Below are positions 12,662 through 25,500 of a DNA stretch of 64,000 nucleotides, one piece after another. The notes beneath the pieces were generated by a model, which saw nothing but the letters and a program-made list of their open reading frames with translations, was not told the origin of the DNA and searched no databases. The first letter of the stretch is position 1. The number at the start of each line of letters is the position of its first letter. The DNA comes from Tubulanus polymorphus (Eukaryota; Nemertea; Palaeonemertea; Tubulaniformes; Tubulanidae). The stretch spans positions 6,174,501 to 6,238,500 of the forward strand of contig NC_134028.1 in NCBI RefSeq assembly GCF_964204645.1, written 5' to 3'. The position numbers and the translations under genes were made by a program.

Positions 12662-14331
12662 CTAAGACGATCCTTTCTGTTGTCCTTTCTTGACGATGAG
12701 AGATTTGTGAATATGAGGAATGACACCACCGCCGGCTATGGTCGCTTTGATTAACGAATCCAACTCTTCATCTCCACGAATAGCTAATTGTAAATGACGC
12801 GGCGTGATACGCTTCACTTTCAGATCTTTACTCGCGTTTCCTGCCAATTCCAGAACCTGAAACCCAGTTAGAAAATAGTTAAATTAACAAGTCTATTCTA
12901 TACTTCTAAAGCAGATGAACATAGAATAACTAGGGGCGCCTCGAGTGATATATAGAAAAATTTATTAAAATTTATGTAATGTAATATTCTTCAGATTCAT
13001 CCCACAATACCTATTGGGAAGACTCTGGATTCGCGAGGGAATGATCTCCGATCAGACTCAGTATCCAACTGTAATCGAGGGGGTCTTACAGTGTTTTCAA
13101 TAAGAAATTAACAAGCCAGGTCCCTTTGAAAAACAGGAGGATCCCATAATATGTCACAGTCCCGGAAATGAAACCTGGTTTGAAAAAACAGGCGGGTCCT
13201 TTACAAACGACTGACGGGTTTGGGACCTGGTCTTTATTGAAAACACTGGTCTTACAGGATAATAGTGGACCACGGCTCAAAATGACTAACACCATCCTAA
13301 CTAAGTCCGATGTCATTATAATCGGTCCAAATGCAGACTTATGACTTATAGACCAAGAGGACTGGTACAGCTAAAGTAATGACTCGCCAGAAGAACAGCT
13401 ATCGCTACTTCTGAAATTGAAAAGGGGCTTTCTTGGTACTTACTTCAGCTGTGAGGTATTCGAGTATAGCTGCGCTGTAAACTGCTGCCGTCGCTCCGAC
13501 ACGTCCGTGACTAGTCGTCCGGTTCTTCAAATGCCGATGAATACGTCCAACTGGGAACTAAACATGAAATGAGAATATCGATAACAGAACCCCTTCAGAT
13601 CTTTTGATCTTAAATTTCCGGCTTGATCGCACGTTCGATTGAAGAATGGATGGGCTTCCTAACTAAACAAATACATAAGATTGGATGTTAATACCCTTCT
13701 CACTGGGACACTGTACCTTATGTTAAAGACAATTAATACACTCAGTCAGGCAATTCTGCTGCGATTGAAATTAACTTGGTCATGAAAATTCTCAAAATTC
13801 AAATTAATGCTGACCTCTGCACTTTAATAAAAAAGCTCACATAAAAATTAGTAGGCCTAAGTTACACTGACTGAAGGAATATAACCAAACAACTGATCGA
13901 ACTAAGCTTTGCAAAAGGGAATATTCAGTAGGCCTACAGTACATTGGATTAGCAGCAGCTGAACTTGAAAAAGGAAACGATCAACTTCAATCATTCGGTT
14001 CGGCAAAACATTCAGGAATCACATCCATTTACCTGTAATCCAGCTCTCGCAGATCGAGAAACTGCCTTAGCTTTTGCCTTTCCTGAATCTTTACCAGCTT
14101 TGCCTCCAGCCTGGAAAAAAATCGGCATTATAAGGAAAACTGTTCGTCCTGTCGTCGTAAACAAATCAAAATTTATTATCGTCGAACTAATGTCATTTCG
14201 AAGCCCAAATCGGACACCGATCACGATAATAAACACATCAGTGTACGCAAAAAATATTCACGCAAGCTCAGGTGCACAGTTTGGCGACAGATGCATACGA
14301 TAAACGGCTGATAATCGACGATTCTTACCAT
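12662..14331 (-). CDS. H2AZ: histone H2A.Z
   Basis: Replication-independent H2A variant placed in nucleosomes at promoters and regulatory DNA. Coding exons on the minus strand: 14329-14331 (the ATG alone), 14033-14110, 13444-13557 and 12662-12856, giving 129 residues against 128 in human. The N-terminal tail [20 protein letters not shown] is almost identical to human H2A.Z. It is followed by [16 protein letters not shown], the histone-fold block [18 protein letters not shown] and the variant-specific acidic-patch segment [18 protein letters not shown]. Introns mark it as a polyadenylated variant rather than a replication-dependent histone gene. The C-terminus reads [14 protein letters not shown], with Val where vertebrates have Gly and a changed extreme tail. 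A coding first exon that contains only the start codon is also typical of animal H2A.Z genes. Confidence 0.98.
13089..13248. mobile_element. 160-bp CAGTGTTTTC palindromic MITE, copy 1 (H2A.Z intron)
   Basis: Ends are CAGTGTTTTCAATAAG and its near inverse. The element is flanked by the direct repeat GTCTTA on both sides, a likely 6-base target duplication. Inside, CCAGGTCCC and GGGACCTGG form a nested inverted repeat. A second copy of exactly the same length lies at 44916-45075. Confidence 0.8.
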
Positions 14332-14400
14332 TTTCGAGCGTAATTTTAAATCCTTCCTACAAGACGCGTAAAGAACAACCGCCAAAACGTACGTTACGTT

Positions 14401-14442
14401 TATTTATACTTCGACGCTACCACGTGACCTAATTCGACCAAT
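14401..14442 (-). promoter_or_regulatory. H2A.Z core promoter (TATA box, E-box, CCAAT box)
   Basis: Read on the minus strand, TATAAATA lies at 14408-14401, 70 bases before the ATG, which would leave a 5' UTR of about 45 bases. Upstream of it are a palindromic CACGTG E-box (14421-14426) and an inverted CCAAT box (14438-14442 on the plus strand). Spacing and order fit a focused promoter. The transcription start itself is inferred. Confidence 0.6.
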
Positions 14443-16576
14443 GAAAACGGCGAGAATCAATTCGGTCGCCAGGTGGCAGACTCAAACGGTAGCCGTTCTT
14501 TGTTCTCGTTGATGCTGTCTCTTGAATTTTGGCGGGAAGAGCATGACACAATGCCGTACACAACGGCGGCTATGTATTTAACAACCCCGCAGGGAGGGCC
14601 GAAAGAATAATTGTAATGATTGTACTAAACCGTGAGACCTGAATATAGAACTTTTGTACAGTTAAAACAAAGATACGAATGAATTTGCAAAACGCCGTAA
14701 AGCGCCCGCTCCAAAATTTTATTGTGGTCCTTCCGATCAAGGGGGAAAATCAAATGAAGTTAGGATAGGATTGAATAACAACCGAATTTTTCCGGCTTCA
14801 AGAATTTCGAATAAAGCCGACTGATCAATAAAACCCCAGATCCAATTTTTTGATCTCGCAGAAAATTTCGAATTTTGACTAAATGATAAAGGTTCCTAAT
14901 ATTGAGCCATTTCAAGTTATTGGAGTTTACTAAAAAAATCATCGGTTCTCACTCGATCAGGGGCGTCATAGATTTTTTAGAGGGGTCAGAATTACAAGCG
15001 GAACTAATGCCACGCGGCCTGGTTCGAGCCTACTATACGAGATGCCACATTTCTGAATTTCGATTTTCACGACCTTTTCGGGTAAAGTAGGAAAATTCCA
15101 GAATGTGAAAAAAACAGAACCCGTCAAAAACGGAATGGAGTCGGCGATTGTTACACCTATATACGCATACGGCTCTAACTCCGACTCTCTGACTATATGT
15201 GTGAGTAGAGACGTTAGTCAAGACGTGCCCAAACTGTGACAACCGTCAGTCTGCCAAATTAACAATATGTCATCAACTATGAAAACAATCATCTCACTCT
15301 AGGCCTCCTAACAACCCGTGTCTACTCCGCGCGTGTTCGGTGACAGATATAGGTATTTTTCTGTAGAAAGCCCTGCTATTTCATAACACGGGGTGAACAT
15401 TTTGCCACGCGCCCGCCTCACTTTCATATATTTTGTGATTGAAATATTCAATAATAAGACACTACTAGAATGGAAAATCCCCGGAAATTATTTCTCGCTT
15501 GGGTGACCCACACTGAGGAAAAATTCCAGCGTGGCGAAACTTAGCCCCGTTAATGACGATACGGCGCGCATATCACGAAAATAGAAAACCGATACCTGTG
15601 CCTGTGCGACAGGCCGAGATCAAGGATTTTGGCCGTATCACAACCCTGCAGATGCGGCAGTCTGCTTTTATAAAACTTCGGCATTGGGGTTATAGACCAA
15701 GGCTCAGAGAGAAGATTTGACCATTTGAACTAGAACGGCCCGAATGAGTACGAATTTCATTGGTTCATGTCTTTTTTGCGCAACCAGAGCCACTGGCCGA
15801 GGACTCCATGCCAAAATTAGTCATTCCGGTGACTGATGATTTCGAAAATATCAGACCTCTCTTGGAAAAACTTGGAAGCAAATTGTGATCTGCAGGTTTC
15901 TGCGAGGACAGGGACTGGAAAACTAGAGCACATTGGTAGTGTTGCCCGGAACAAATGTTCGTCCTCCAGCGACTTGTGGCCCGCCGCCGGGACCACTGAA
16001 GACGAGGCCGCGACCCCGGCCCATTTAAGAGCGCGATGTCACCCGAGAAACTTAATTCTGCAGTCCATATTTATCAGAGTTTCACTCGGTGTCAGAAAAT
16101 TGTGTACCTATATCTTCATCGAGTATTTCAAAAATTTCCTGAGTCAATACTTTGCGGTATTCGGCCAGACGATTGCAATACCACGGAGCTACCCCTTATT
16201 GGAGCTACCCTCATCGTACACACAATTCCATCTGACCAACTATGGCTGACATTTTCATGCGAAAATGAATGAACGAACTGTATAATAAAGACTAGCGTGT
16301 TTTAAAGCGTTTTGAAATGAATTCTGATGTTTTCAGCATATTCTCATTTTAAATATTGTGATTTAAAGGTAATCAGCTGTGTACTTATTGGTCATTTGGA
16401 AGCCTTTTAGGGGGCTGCAGATAGATTTTTAAGTTACTTCCGGGTTTGGGAAAACCAGATTATCATTTCCTGGTTGGTTGCATCGTACTAATTATTTTAT
16501 TTACACACTACACAGGATTGGATGTCCGTTCTCTGATTCTCAAATTCTATTCTGTATGAACTGATTCATATCCTAC
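14409..16576. other. gene-free spacer upstream of the Ig/FN3/DB gene
   Basis: It separates the H2A.Z promoter from the receptor gene, in divergent orientation. Locally GC-richer patches occur, but no conserved protein is encoded. The longest plus-strand frame (15836-16249) is compositionally ordinary and unrecognised. Confidence 0.4.
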
Positions 16577-19500
16577 ATGTTGAAGATGGGCCGATTTTTT
16601 ACCATATTCATTGTGTTTTGCCTCGGTGTTTCTTCAAGTGAGTAAAAAACCTGCTAAAAACGTCAACCCATCACAAACCGTACATCGAAATTTCAAAATA
16701 TCAGATGATCATTTTTCAGGAATAACATGTGATGAAGAGCTAGCGCCTGTGATCGTAAACCAAGCTAAGGACAAGCTTGCAGTGCCTAATACTGATGTAA
16801 CCTTCAATTGTTATGTCAAGTATGGCCATAATTTTCAGGTAAATTCAAAATCCTTCATTTCACATTTTACAATTTCTTGATTCTCAATACGTTGGAACCT
16901 CGTTATGAGAAACCCAGAGTGACCTTTCGGCCTATAGGCCTATATAATAATTTATCAAATAGCTGCCTTAATCAAAAGTTTTATCCCTATTAGCACTGAC
17001 TAATTGATAGGCCTACCTGAAAGTGCTGCAGATAATTTTAAAAATAACCAAAGATTTGTGTATTTCATGTTTCGGTTTTTTTTCACTAGGTTGGTTGGTT
17101 TATGCCAGAGCAGAATTTGCAAATATCAAAAAATGCCATTATATTCGCAGCACCACAAAATCAATATCAAGTAATTGAAGTCAGAAGAGATAAAGGTATT
17201 GGGATTTATAGTTCTTTACTTCAAATCAGGCCAGTTTAATAGTCAGGGCTTACGCTTAAGACCATGTTAGTTCTATGGAGCCTCTATCAACTTAGGAACA
17301 GTCTTAAGATTTAAGAGAAATTTTGGACTTAAGTTTCGATTATGGAACTGGCCTCGAGGGGTTCAAAATGTGGGACGGCCAATGCAGGTCCCATTAAGTA
17401 TCCAATTTATAACAGAATGATGAAACCATTTAACAAAGCATCAGTTCAGTCCCAGATTATTATATTTTCAGAAAATATCATTGAGTGGAATTTGTTGATT
17501 AAGAACGTTACAGATCACGATCATGGACTTTACGAATGTAGAATATTAGGAATGACGAATATTGTGCAACAAAATCGTTTACGCATAAAAGGTACATCAT
17601 TAGCATTGTAAAATAGCCGTAAATGTAAAATCTAAAGTAACGTATGTCGGTCTGAAAGATGAAATAATTTATCAAAGATTGACATCAACTGTAATAAGTT
17701 AAGACTTGATGAATATCATAAATTTAAGAACTTAAGAATTTAACAGAAGTTTTATATATAAAGTTTTATTTTTCAATGAATCAATGATATCCACAGTCTA
17801 CAATTGAGACTTGAGTATAAAAAGAGAACACTTTACGATGACCACATGTACCCTTACCCGTAGGCTAACAGATTTTGAATGCTGCAATTCTTCTTTCAGG
17901 AATTGTAGTGCCTGGACGTCCAAGAGACGGTGAATTCAACAAAACTGGTATGAATGATGATAATCCACTTTGCATTGAAACTTTTTTAATTTGAATATAT
18001 TTTTCTGGTACCAGAAATATTGTCATTTTCTTGTTCGCAGTTTGTTGTAAAGCGTTGAACGTTTCTAGTGCGTGTATGAACACTTGCGCGTTCGCCGCCT
18101 ATCCGCTGCATCGGACTCGGTGTACGGCAAATGATTTGGAAAAAATGCTTAAATGCGGCACCGACCACGGAAACCATGTTAGATGTTGTCTACGTCGAAG
18201 AGTCCATCCGGATTGTTATGATTTATGCAGCGGTAAGGTGACTTCTTTGCGAAGCCACCACAACGTTTGCATGAGAGACATTTTTGACATCGCGATGTGC
18301 CTCGAAGAAGGCCAAGGTCAGTGTATGAGCTGTTGTTTTCATAAATTGATAAATGCCTTGGAATTCATTCAAGATTTTAAGTTTTGGAATAGTACTGTAG
18401 ATACCTTGACTTAGCTTTGCCTGATCAAGCAATGAAGCAGTATAATCTAGCTTCAGAGGAACTATTGATTTGATGAAAGTTTGTTGTTTTCGAGCATCGT
18501 TTGCCTTAGAAAAATTGAATATAATGATGATATAAGGTGGCCACTTACCTGAAAATCAGGGAATTTTCTTTTCTTTACAGAATTAGTGAATAGTCGAGGT
18601 GAATGTTTTAGATAGTTAGATTTCTTGTATAATCAAACAGTTCTTGTCTGTCTTAGACATGTCAATGTATTTGACTGTGTAAATTGATTGGGATTCTTAG
18701 CAAAAAAGTTAGGGAAACAACTTGCATGTCATGGAGGTTACAAATCAAGTAGAAGTGGTCACTCTGTGATATATTATTTTCTAGTAACAATACCGAGCCA
18801 GCCTCTAGATGTATCTGCGCAAGGTTTAGGCGATACGTCCGTCCTGGTGAACTGGTCTCCACCCGCGAAGAATGCCAAAATGGTTACCGGATATCGAGTT
18901 TTCTATCAACAAGTGATGCCAGACTCCACTCCGATTCCTGCCATTCCTCCTGCCATGTCGGTGAGGCGCTAAGATTACATTAAAAAAAACAAGAAAACTA
19001 ACTCGAAAGTTTATTGACACCTTGGAAAATAAATTGTATATTTTTATTCATTTATAATTCAGACTTCCATCCTGAGTAATGATACAAAATTTGCAGTATT
19101 GACATCGCTGAAAACCTATCAGCGATATTTGGTACATGTGATTGCTATAGGACCGCATGGTTCTAGTAAGCCGTCCACACAAGTTGAAGTAGTCGCGTCC
19201 AAAGGTATATATGAAATGAATCCCTGAATGAGGAAAAATATGAGGTTCGGAAATTACTTACTGATATCGATTTTTTTTTCTCCAGGAAATGTAGATAAAT
19301 TTCGTCCAGGTGGTTCCACAGTAAAAGGTACAAAAATCTGTTCGAGACACTTTCTGAATGTTCTTTTGAAAATCACTGTATAGAATTCGTTTTTGTATTT
19401 CCTATTTCAGACTGTTGTGTTGCGAAAGGAATGACACAGAAGTGTATTGATTACATGTGTGGAGGACCTGTTAATACGGCAGACATTGATAGTTATCTGT

Positions 19501-22500
19501 CGTGCACTGGTGAAGCTCATAAAGCTTATCAATGTTTTGCGGGTAGGTTGTTACATCGACATAGAAAACATGGTACTCCCATTTTCCTTGATTACCAATG
19601 CCAACGAAGATGATTATCAAGGATTTTCTTTGAATCTGGTTTAGTTGATGAAATGGCAGGGTCTAATAACTGTATTCCACCTCAGTATGTTGAATAACGG
19701 TTTATTGTTAGTTGATAATGTTTAACTGTGTTTGACAGGTCATTTTTCACTTAAGATAAAAACTAATTGCTAATTACATCAATACACAGCGGTGTGATGT
19801 ACTACACCATGGTACAGTGTACTAGCAAGTCCTTCCCTGATTTATACACCGCACTGCAGTGTAGATGCTGCACTGAAAGGGTTAAATCAAAGCTTGTAAT
19901 GAAATAAAGTATTCAATCTTTCATGTTCAGTTTTCGTTAGACTAATCAGACATTTAACATTTGAATACCATATGTATATTGTATATTTATGCAGGTAATC
20001 GTAACCATACGTCTTGTTGCGCGTTGATACCCGGTATCGTTCCGACGTGTTTAGAGTTATGTAGTGGAGCGCCACCTACGTATGATCTCAAACATCTCGC
20101 TTGTTTACCCAAATTCGATGAAATCAGTAATTGTTTCGCGGAAGGATTAGGTAAATGAAACCGAAATTGTCTGACCGTGAGGACCTCTAGTTTAAAGAAT
20201 GATTTTCAACTGAGCGTAAAACAATATTTTATTGAATTCTGTGGTATTTGTTTTTCTACCAGCCTTGTTGCCGGGACCACCGATCAGAGCTTACGTCAAT
20301 AAAATCGACTTTACTGAAGCGTTAATCCATTGGAGTAAACCAACGTTGAATGCTGACCGTGTGAATGAATATATCGTCAAATACCGACTGAGAAGTTCAT
20401 CGGAGTCCTATACGCTGGTAATGATTATCAAACATAACTGTCTTTAATTCTTGTCCCCCCAGGATCCAGGAGTTAGATTTAATTTCAATCATGTTGAACT
20501 TAAGAGTCTTAAGTGATTTATCATGAACCATACAACAGAATCAGTTCCACCAATTCAAATATAACTCATAAATGGGTCCAGAAGTCGGCTATGAACATCA
20601 ATGACAGTGTTATTGATGTGTCACATATGCTCGGAAAGAATAAAAATTTTTAGTTCAACTTGATTTTGTAGGCAACTACAGTGAATAGATATATCCAACT
20701 GAAAGATTTGAAACCGGACAAAATGTACGAAGCAATGGTCGTCGCTGCTAACAGTAAAGGAGAAAGTATACCAACTTCAAAACTGATTTTCTTAACCCAC
20801 GGCGAAACAGGAGGTTAGTGTCATACTAGCAACTCGATTGTAATTCTGAAATTCATTGTTAAATCATTATGATATTGAATATTGAGTGGTATAAGATATT
20901 TACACTGGACGAATCCAATTAAGCGTTTATCTGAGAGTAAACTACTCTATTGTTTAATGGATCGTCCAAATTGGGTGAATTAAATCAAATGTGCGCTTAA
21001 TGTATTTTCAGAAACAGGCACCATGAATGCGACTAAACCATTCGCAAATGATAATACAACTGGTAAGTAAAGACTGACATTTTCATCCCTGCCTATACCT
21101 ATCGAGGAATGTCTTTGAATATGAAATCATCAACTGCGGAGTGTGGTTTAGATGTGTCTGTTCGCTATTTAATTCAGATATGGCACCAACAAGCCCTGTG
21201 AATGTGCGTATTGCTAGCTCTGGTGTTGACGCCCATTCAATATCAGTTGTGTGGGACAAGCCACGCTACGCCCCGTATGGTATTACACAATACAGAATAG
21301 AGTGGTCTATGGACGAAAATTTCTTTTATTCCGTAAGTCCTTATAATTCTTTGTAAACTTGTGTGTTGTGAGGTAAACTTGAGTAAAAATGACGCTGAAG
21401 TTTGAATTGTCATTTCTTGAAAAAACGCAAAGAAATCAAGCGAAATTGATTAAAGAATTTTGGGTTTTTTTTAATGCAATACAGTCCTTTTGTGTTTTGG
21501 CATCACAAAATCATATTGTTGAAGTCATTGAGAATCAATGAGAATGTTGCCCTTGTTTTTGAATGTTTGCAACTAGCACCTGTAAATTTTATCTGTACCT
21601 ATAAGTATGGTAACTTATATCTCTGTATCAACCATGTTGTTTATTTAGGCTAATACGAAGTTGACTTCATACAAAATCCAAGGATTACAACCGTCAACAT
21701 CTTACAACATAAGACTTATTGCTATTAACCCGAAAGCTGAAAGTTCACCATCCGATATGACTCAGCAAATGACTCGAGGTAAAACCTGTCAGCTCAAATA
21801 GAAACGAACCAAACATCACTGTCAGTTTGTCTTGCTTAATCACCTCATAATGTTATGTGTGTTTATATTTCTAGATGGGGTAGTCGTAGTTAAGCCTACT
21901 AATCCACCGCCGATACAAAGTTTTAGCGGTTAGTATAAAACAACAAACATATATGACTTGTGAGTTAAATTAGTCTGATGAATTAGTACATTTTCAATCC
22001 AGAAATATGAACTGCATCGAGTAGACTTGGCTTTAATAGTTACCTATCTAATCGATTCACTCATTTGAAAATCATCCATATCTTTACTATCATCATCATG
22101 TTTATCATCATGGACTGAGGCCTGGTAGAGGCCTATTGATGTCCGACTCGTTTGGTGATTGATATCAGTTTAGGTGACAGGGTTTCTATAAAAGTTCTCT
22201 AATTCAGATAAGTAGTAAATTCCCAAACTGGAAGTTGCCATTTGGCTCCAAACTGGTGAAAATTTAATTTCCAAACTTCAGCGACTTAACCCTGGCGTAG
22301 GGCGGCTCCGCTTCTGCCAATATCTTGTTGCGACGCATTCTCGCCAACAACGATAGCATCACAAAGCCTTGATGACCTACACATCCTTGCTGCTGCTAGC
22401 GACACCAGTGGCAACAAGCTGTACATGTTCTGCTCTGACCGACATTTAGTCAACCTATGCGCCCATTTGCGACCAGTTGTAAATCATCATGTCGTATAGC

Positions 22501-25500
22501 AGGTCTTGCTACGCCGCAGTAAGGTTGAGTGCACTGTGCATGTGCAAAATATGTATACCAGTAATACCAACATGGTGTTAGTGGTTGCTCACTCGAATGT
22601 GAAAATAATGAACGATGCTTATTTTTTAGATTGTTGTAATAAAAGTGGTGTTAATCCAGCGTGCGTGCCGTTGTGTGAAGGAAAAACAGTATCCAATGTC
22701 GTTCAATGCTCAAAAGACTTGGATAAAATCGTCATATGTCTCTCAGGTACTAGGAGGACTAAGTAATAAATACGTAAAAAAATTCCACAATAAGTCCAGA
22801 AAAAGACAAAAAGTTCTTCTCTGATTCATCATTGTTTCTGGTCTTTGCTTTAAATTACTTTAAGTCGAATTCACTTTAAAACTTTTAAATTAATTGCCTC
22901 CTTGAAATATTTTTATCTTTTTCTGGAATTATTGTGGGATTTTCGATGTATTCATTGTTCAATCAAATTATGGCCTTCTCAACCTAAGTTATAAAAATTG
23001 ATTATTGAAAAAACTTCAAACATAGTTCTAATTCCCATCCATAACTGTTCCATTTTTATGGTTACAGACAGGCGTAACCATGACAGTTGTTGCAATCAGA
23101 GACATGTACCGAGTGTTTGTTTACCGTACTGCCATGGAAAGTCACAGGGTAACACGTATGCTGCTGTAGGCTGTATGCTACACATCGATTCTATGCGATC
23201 GTGTTTCTTTTCCAACTACTGTAAGTATTTTACCTAAGCATATTATCAACCCGATAAGGATTGAATTTTGTAGATACATATACTTTCAAATTCCATTTGA
23301 TTCCAGATGATTTGCCAACTGCACCGGAAGAGTTTGTAGTTACGTCAGTAGGCGTAAATAGTCTTACATGTTCTTGGAAACCACCTGCTAGCAATCAAGT
23401 CGGCATCAAGTACATCTTTTTCTACAGAGCTGACCTCTTCTATAGCAGATACACTGCCATATCGGTAAATTATTTCAATTAGCTTATAATAGAGTCCGAT
23501 AAAAGTAGTTCCCACCATTTTAATCACATCTAAGAATCTTTTGTTTAAAAGAATTGTACACTTATTTGTTTCAATATCCTATATAAGCAAATAGATTATT
23601 CATTATCATTATTATTATGATTATTATTATTACCATTATTATTATCATTGTTAACCTTTCCTGCTTCTTGTGGTTCAAAGCAGTTTTCATGTAAATTTCT
23701 GAATGTCACCTTATTTATCATTCAGAATGCAACCAGTCCCATGACGTTGAAGTATCTTTACGGAAACCAATTCTACGAGATTTTCGTCATCGCTCACAAT
23801 AATTTGGGTTCCAGTTTGCCCTCAACCATGGTCCGTGTTAGAACTCTCCAATACTGTAAGTGTCTCTGAAATCATTGAAATACTTGAATTCCGTGTTCTC
23901 TATATGCTGGAATTTTAAAGGGGCTGCATTCATTGTTAAGTGTAGTTAACTGCTGAAGTAGCAAGGTTTTCGATCACCCCTCTAAAATTTGTTGTGGAGG
24001 ACACTGGAATTGAGTGGAATTTCCAAGTGAGAAACAATATGTGGTAATCAAACTTCATACACTTTTTGAATAGCATCACAGAATATTCGAGTGAGCCAGA
24101 TACCGTCTGGTGTTGTCAGACGAGGCCAAGATGTGACATTAACCTGTCATATTCTAAATCCGCAATCAACCACATATTTGAAGTGGCAGTTCCAGCAGGA
24201 AAAAAATCCAAAAGTAACTGGTCAAGTCGGTGAAAATTTAGAACTGGTTTTGAAGTCGGTGTCCGGCAAGCAGGCCGGCTTGTACGCTTGTTCCGAACTA
24301 GATGATAAAGAAGCTGTGATAAATCGTATCAAAGTAAACCTTGAAGTCAGAGGTACGTTTGACTCAAAATTAACAACCGCTTTTTTCAAGAGTTGCTCTG
24401 CCTAAGTCAGATAGATTTGACTTATCATTAAGATACCTAATTTGTAAGGACTTTCACATAAGAATTAGTTTCTTGATAAGTGATGCAAAAAGTTCAATAC
24501 AGTAATAGTGGCTTTAGACCATAAGCACCTCATAGAATGACTAAATTACAAAAGAATTAATTACAAAGAAAACTTTTTTCCTGTGCCTTTATTTTAAAGG
24601 TATATACACTAACTGCTGCATAGACTACATCGGTGTAGCAGGTGTATTGCAAGTATTTTAAAAACTTTAGAATTTTAAAGTGAGAGTCAAATTTCACGTC
24701 ACTGGAACTGCATCCTGAAGTCTCATCTAGTGGCCCCTACCTGTTGATCCATCAGCAACTTCTTTTACTCCTTTCCTAGTCCTAGAAGCAATAAGCTTAT
24801 TCCTGTTAAGTGATGACCTTTGAAATTAGTTGTTGTGTTCTTGTTTCTTCTCACAGATACACCAGAAGTTCGTATGGATGGTGTTGAAAAAGTCGGTGTT
24901 AATGAAGTTACCACTGCTGTCGACTTTATTTGCCATATCTATGGATCACCGACAACCGTACGGTGGTTTTCCGAACCGCTCGGAATTGAAATAAATTCGC
25001 GAATGAATCACTTCAGCCGTTTCAACCGATTAAACCATGATGGCGAATTTGAATCGTGGCTCGCAATTCTCGGAGTAACTCCAAAAGATTTCGGCATATA
25101 TAAATGTGTGGCATCGAATGAATTCGGAACAGCAACTGGGCGATTTCTTCTGTACGGTCAGTACCATTCTCACTTGCATTGTGTTGAACCCTTTCTACCG
25201 ACTGAGTATCACTCAATGGCCAAAATCTTTTACTGGTTAACCCTTTCAGTGCGCGGTGCAGTGTATAAATCAGGGATGGATTTTGCTAGTACACCGCAAC
25301 CACGCTTTTATCTATTGAAAGATGGCAGCCCCTGTGCAACAAAGTGAAATATTAGTGATTAACAATACACTGCACTCTAGTGTAGAGGCACTAAAGCAGT
25401 GTGCCTGCTATTCAATGCACTGGGATGGAATTTTTCTAAATTTTCAAATAATCTCCAGCACTCTCGGGTATTGATTAGGCACTGATAGGGCTTTAATGTA

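Noticed and set aside
15836-16249. 137-codon plus-strand frame upstream of the receptor
   Set aside because: No domain, no signal peptide, unusual composition, and no splice sites that connect it to the receptor.
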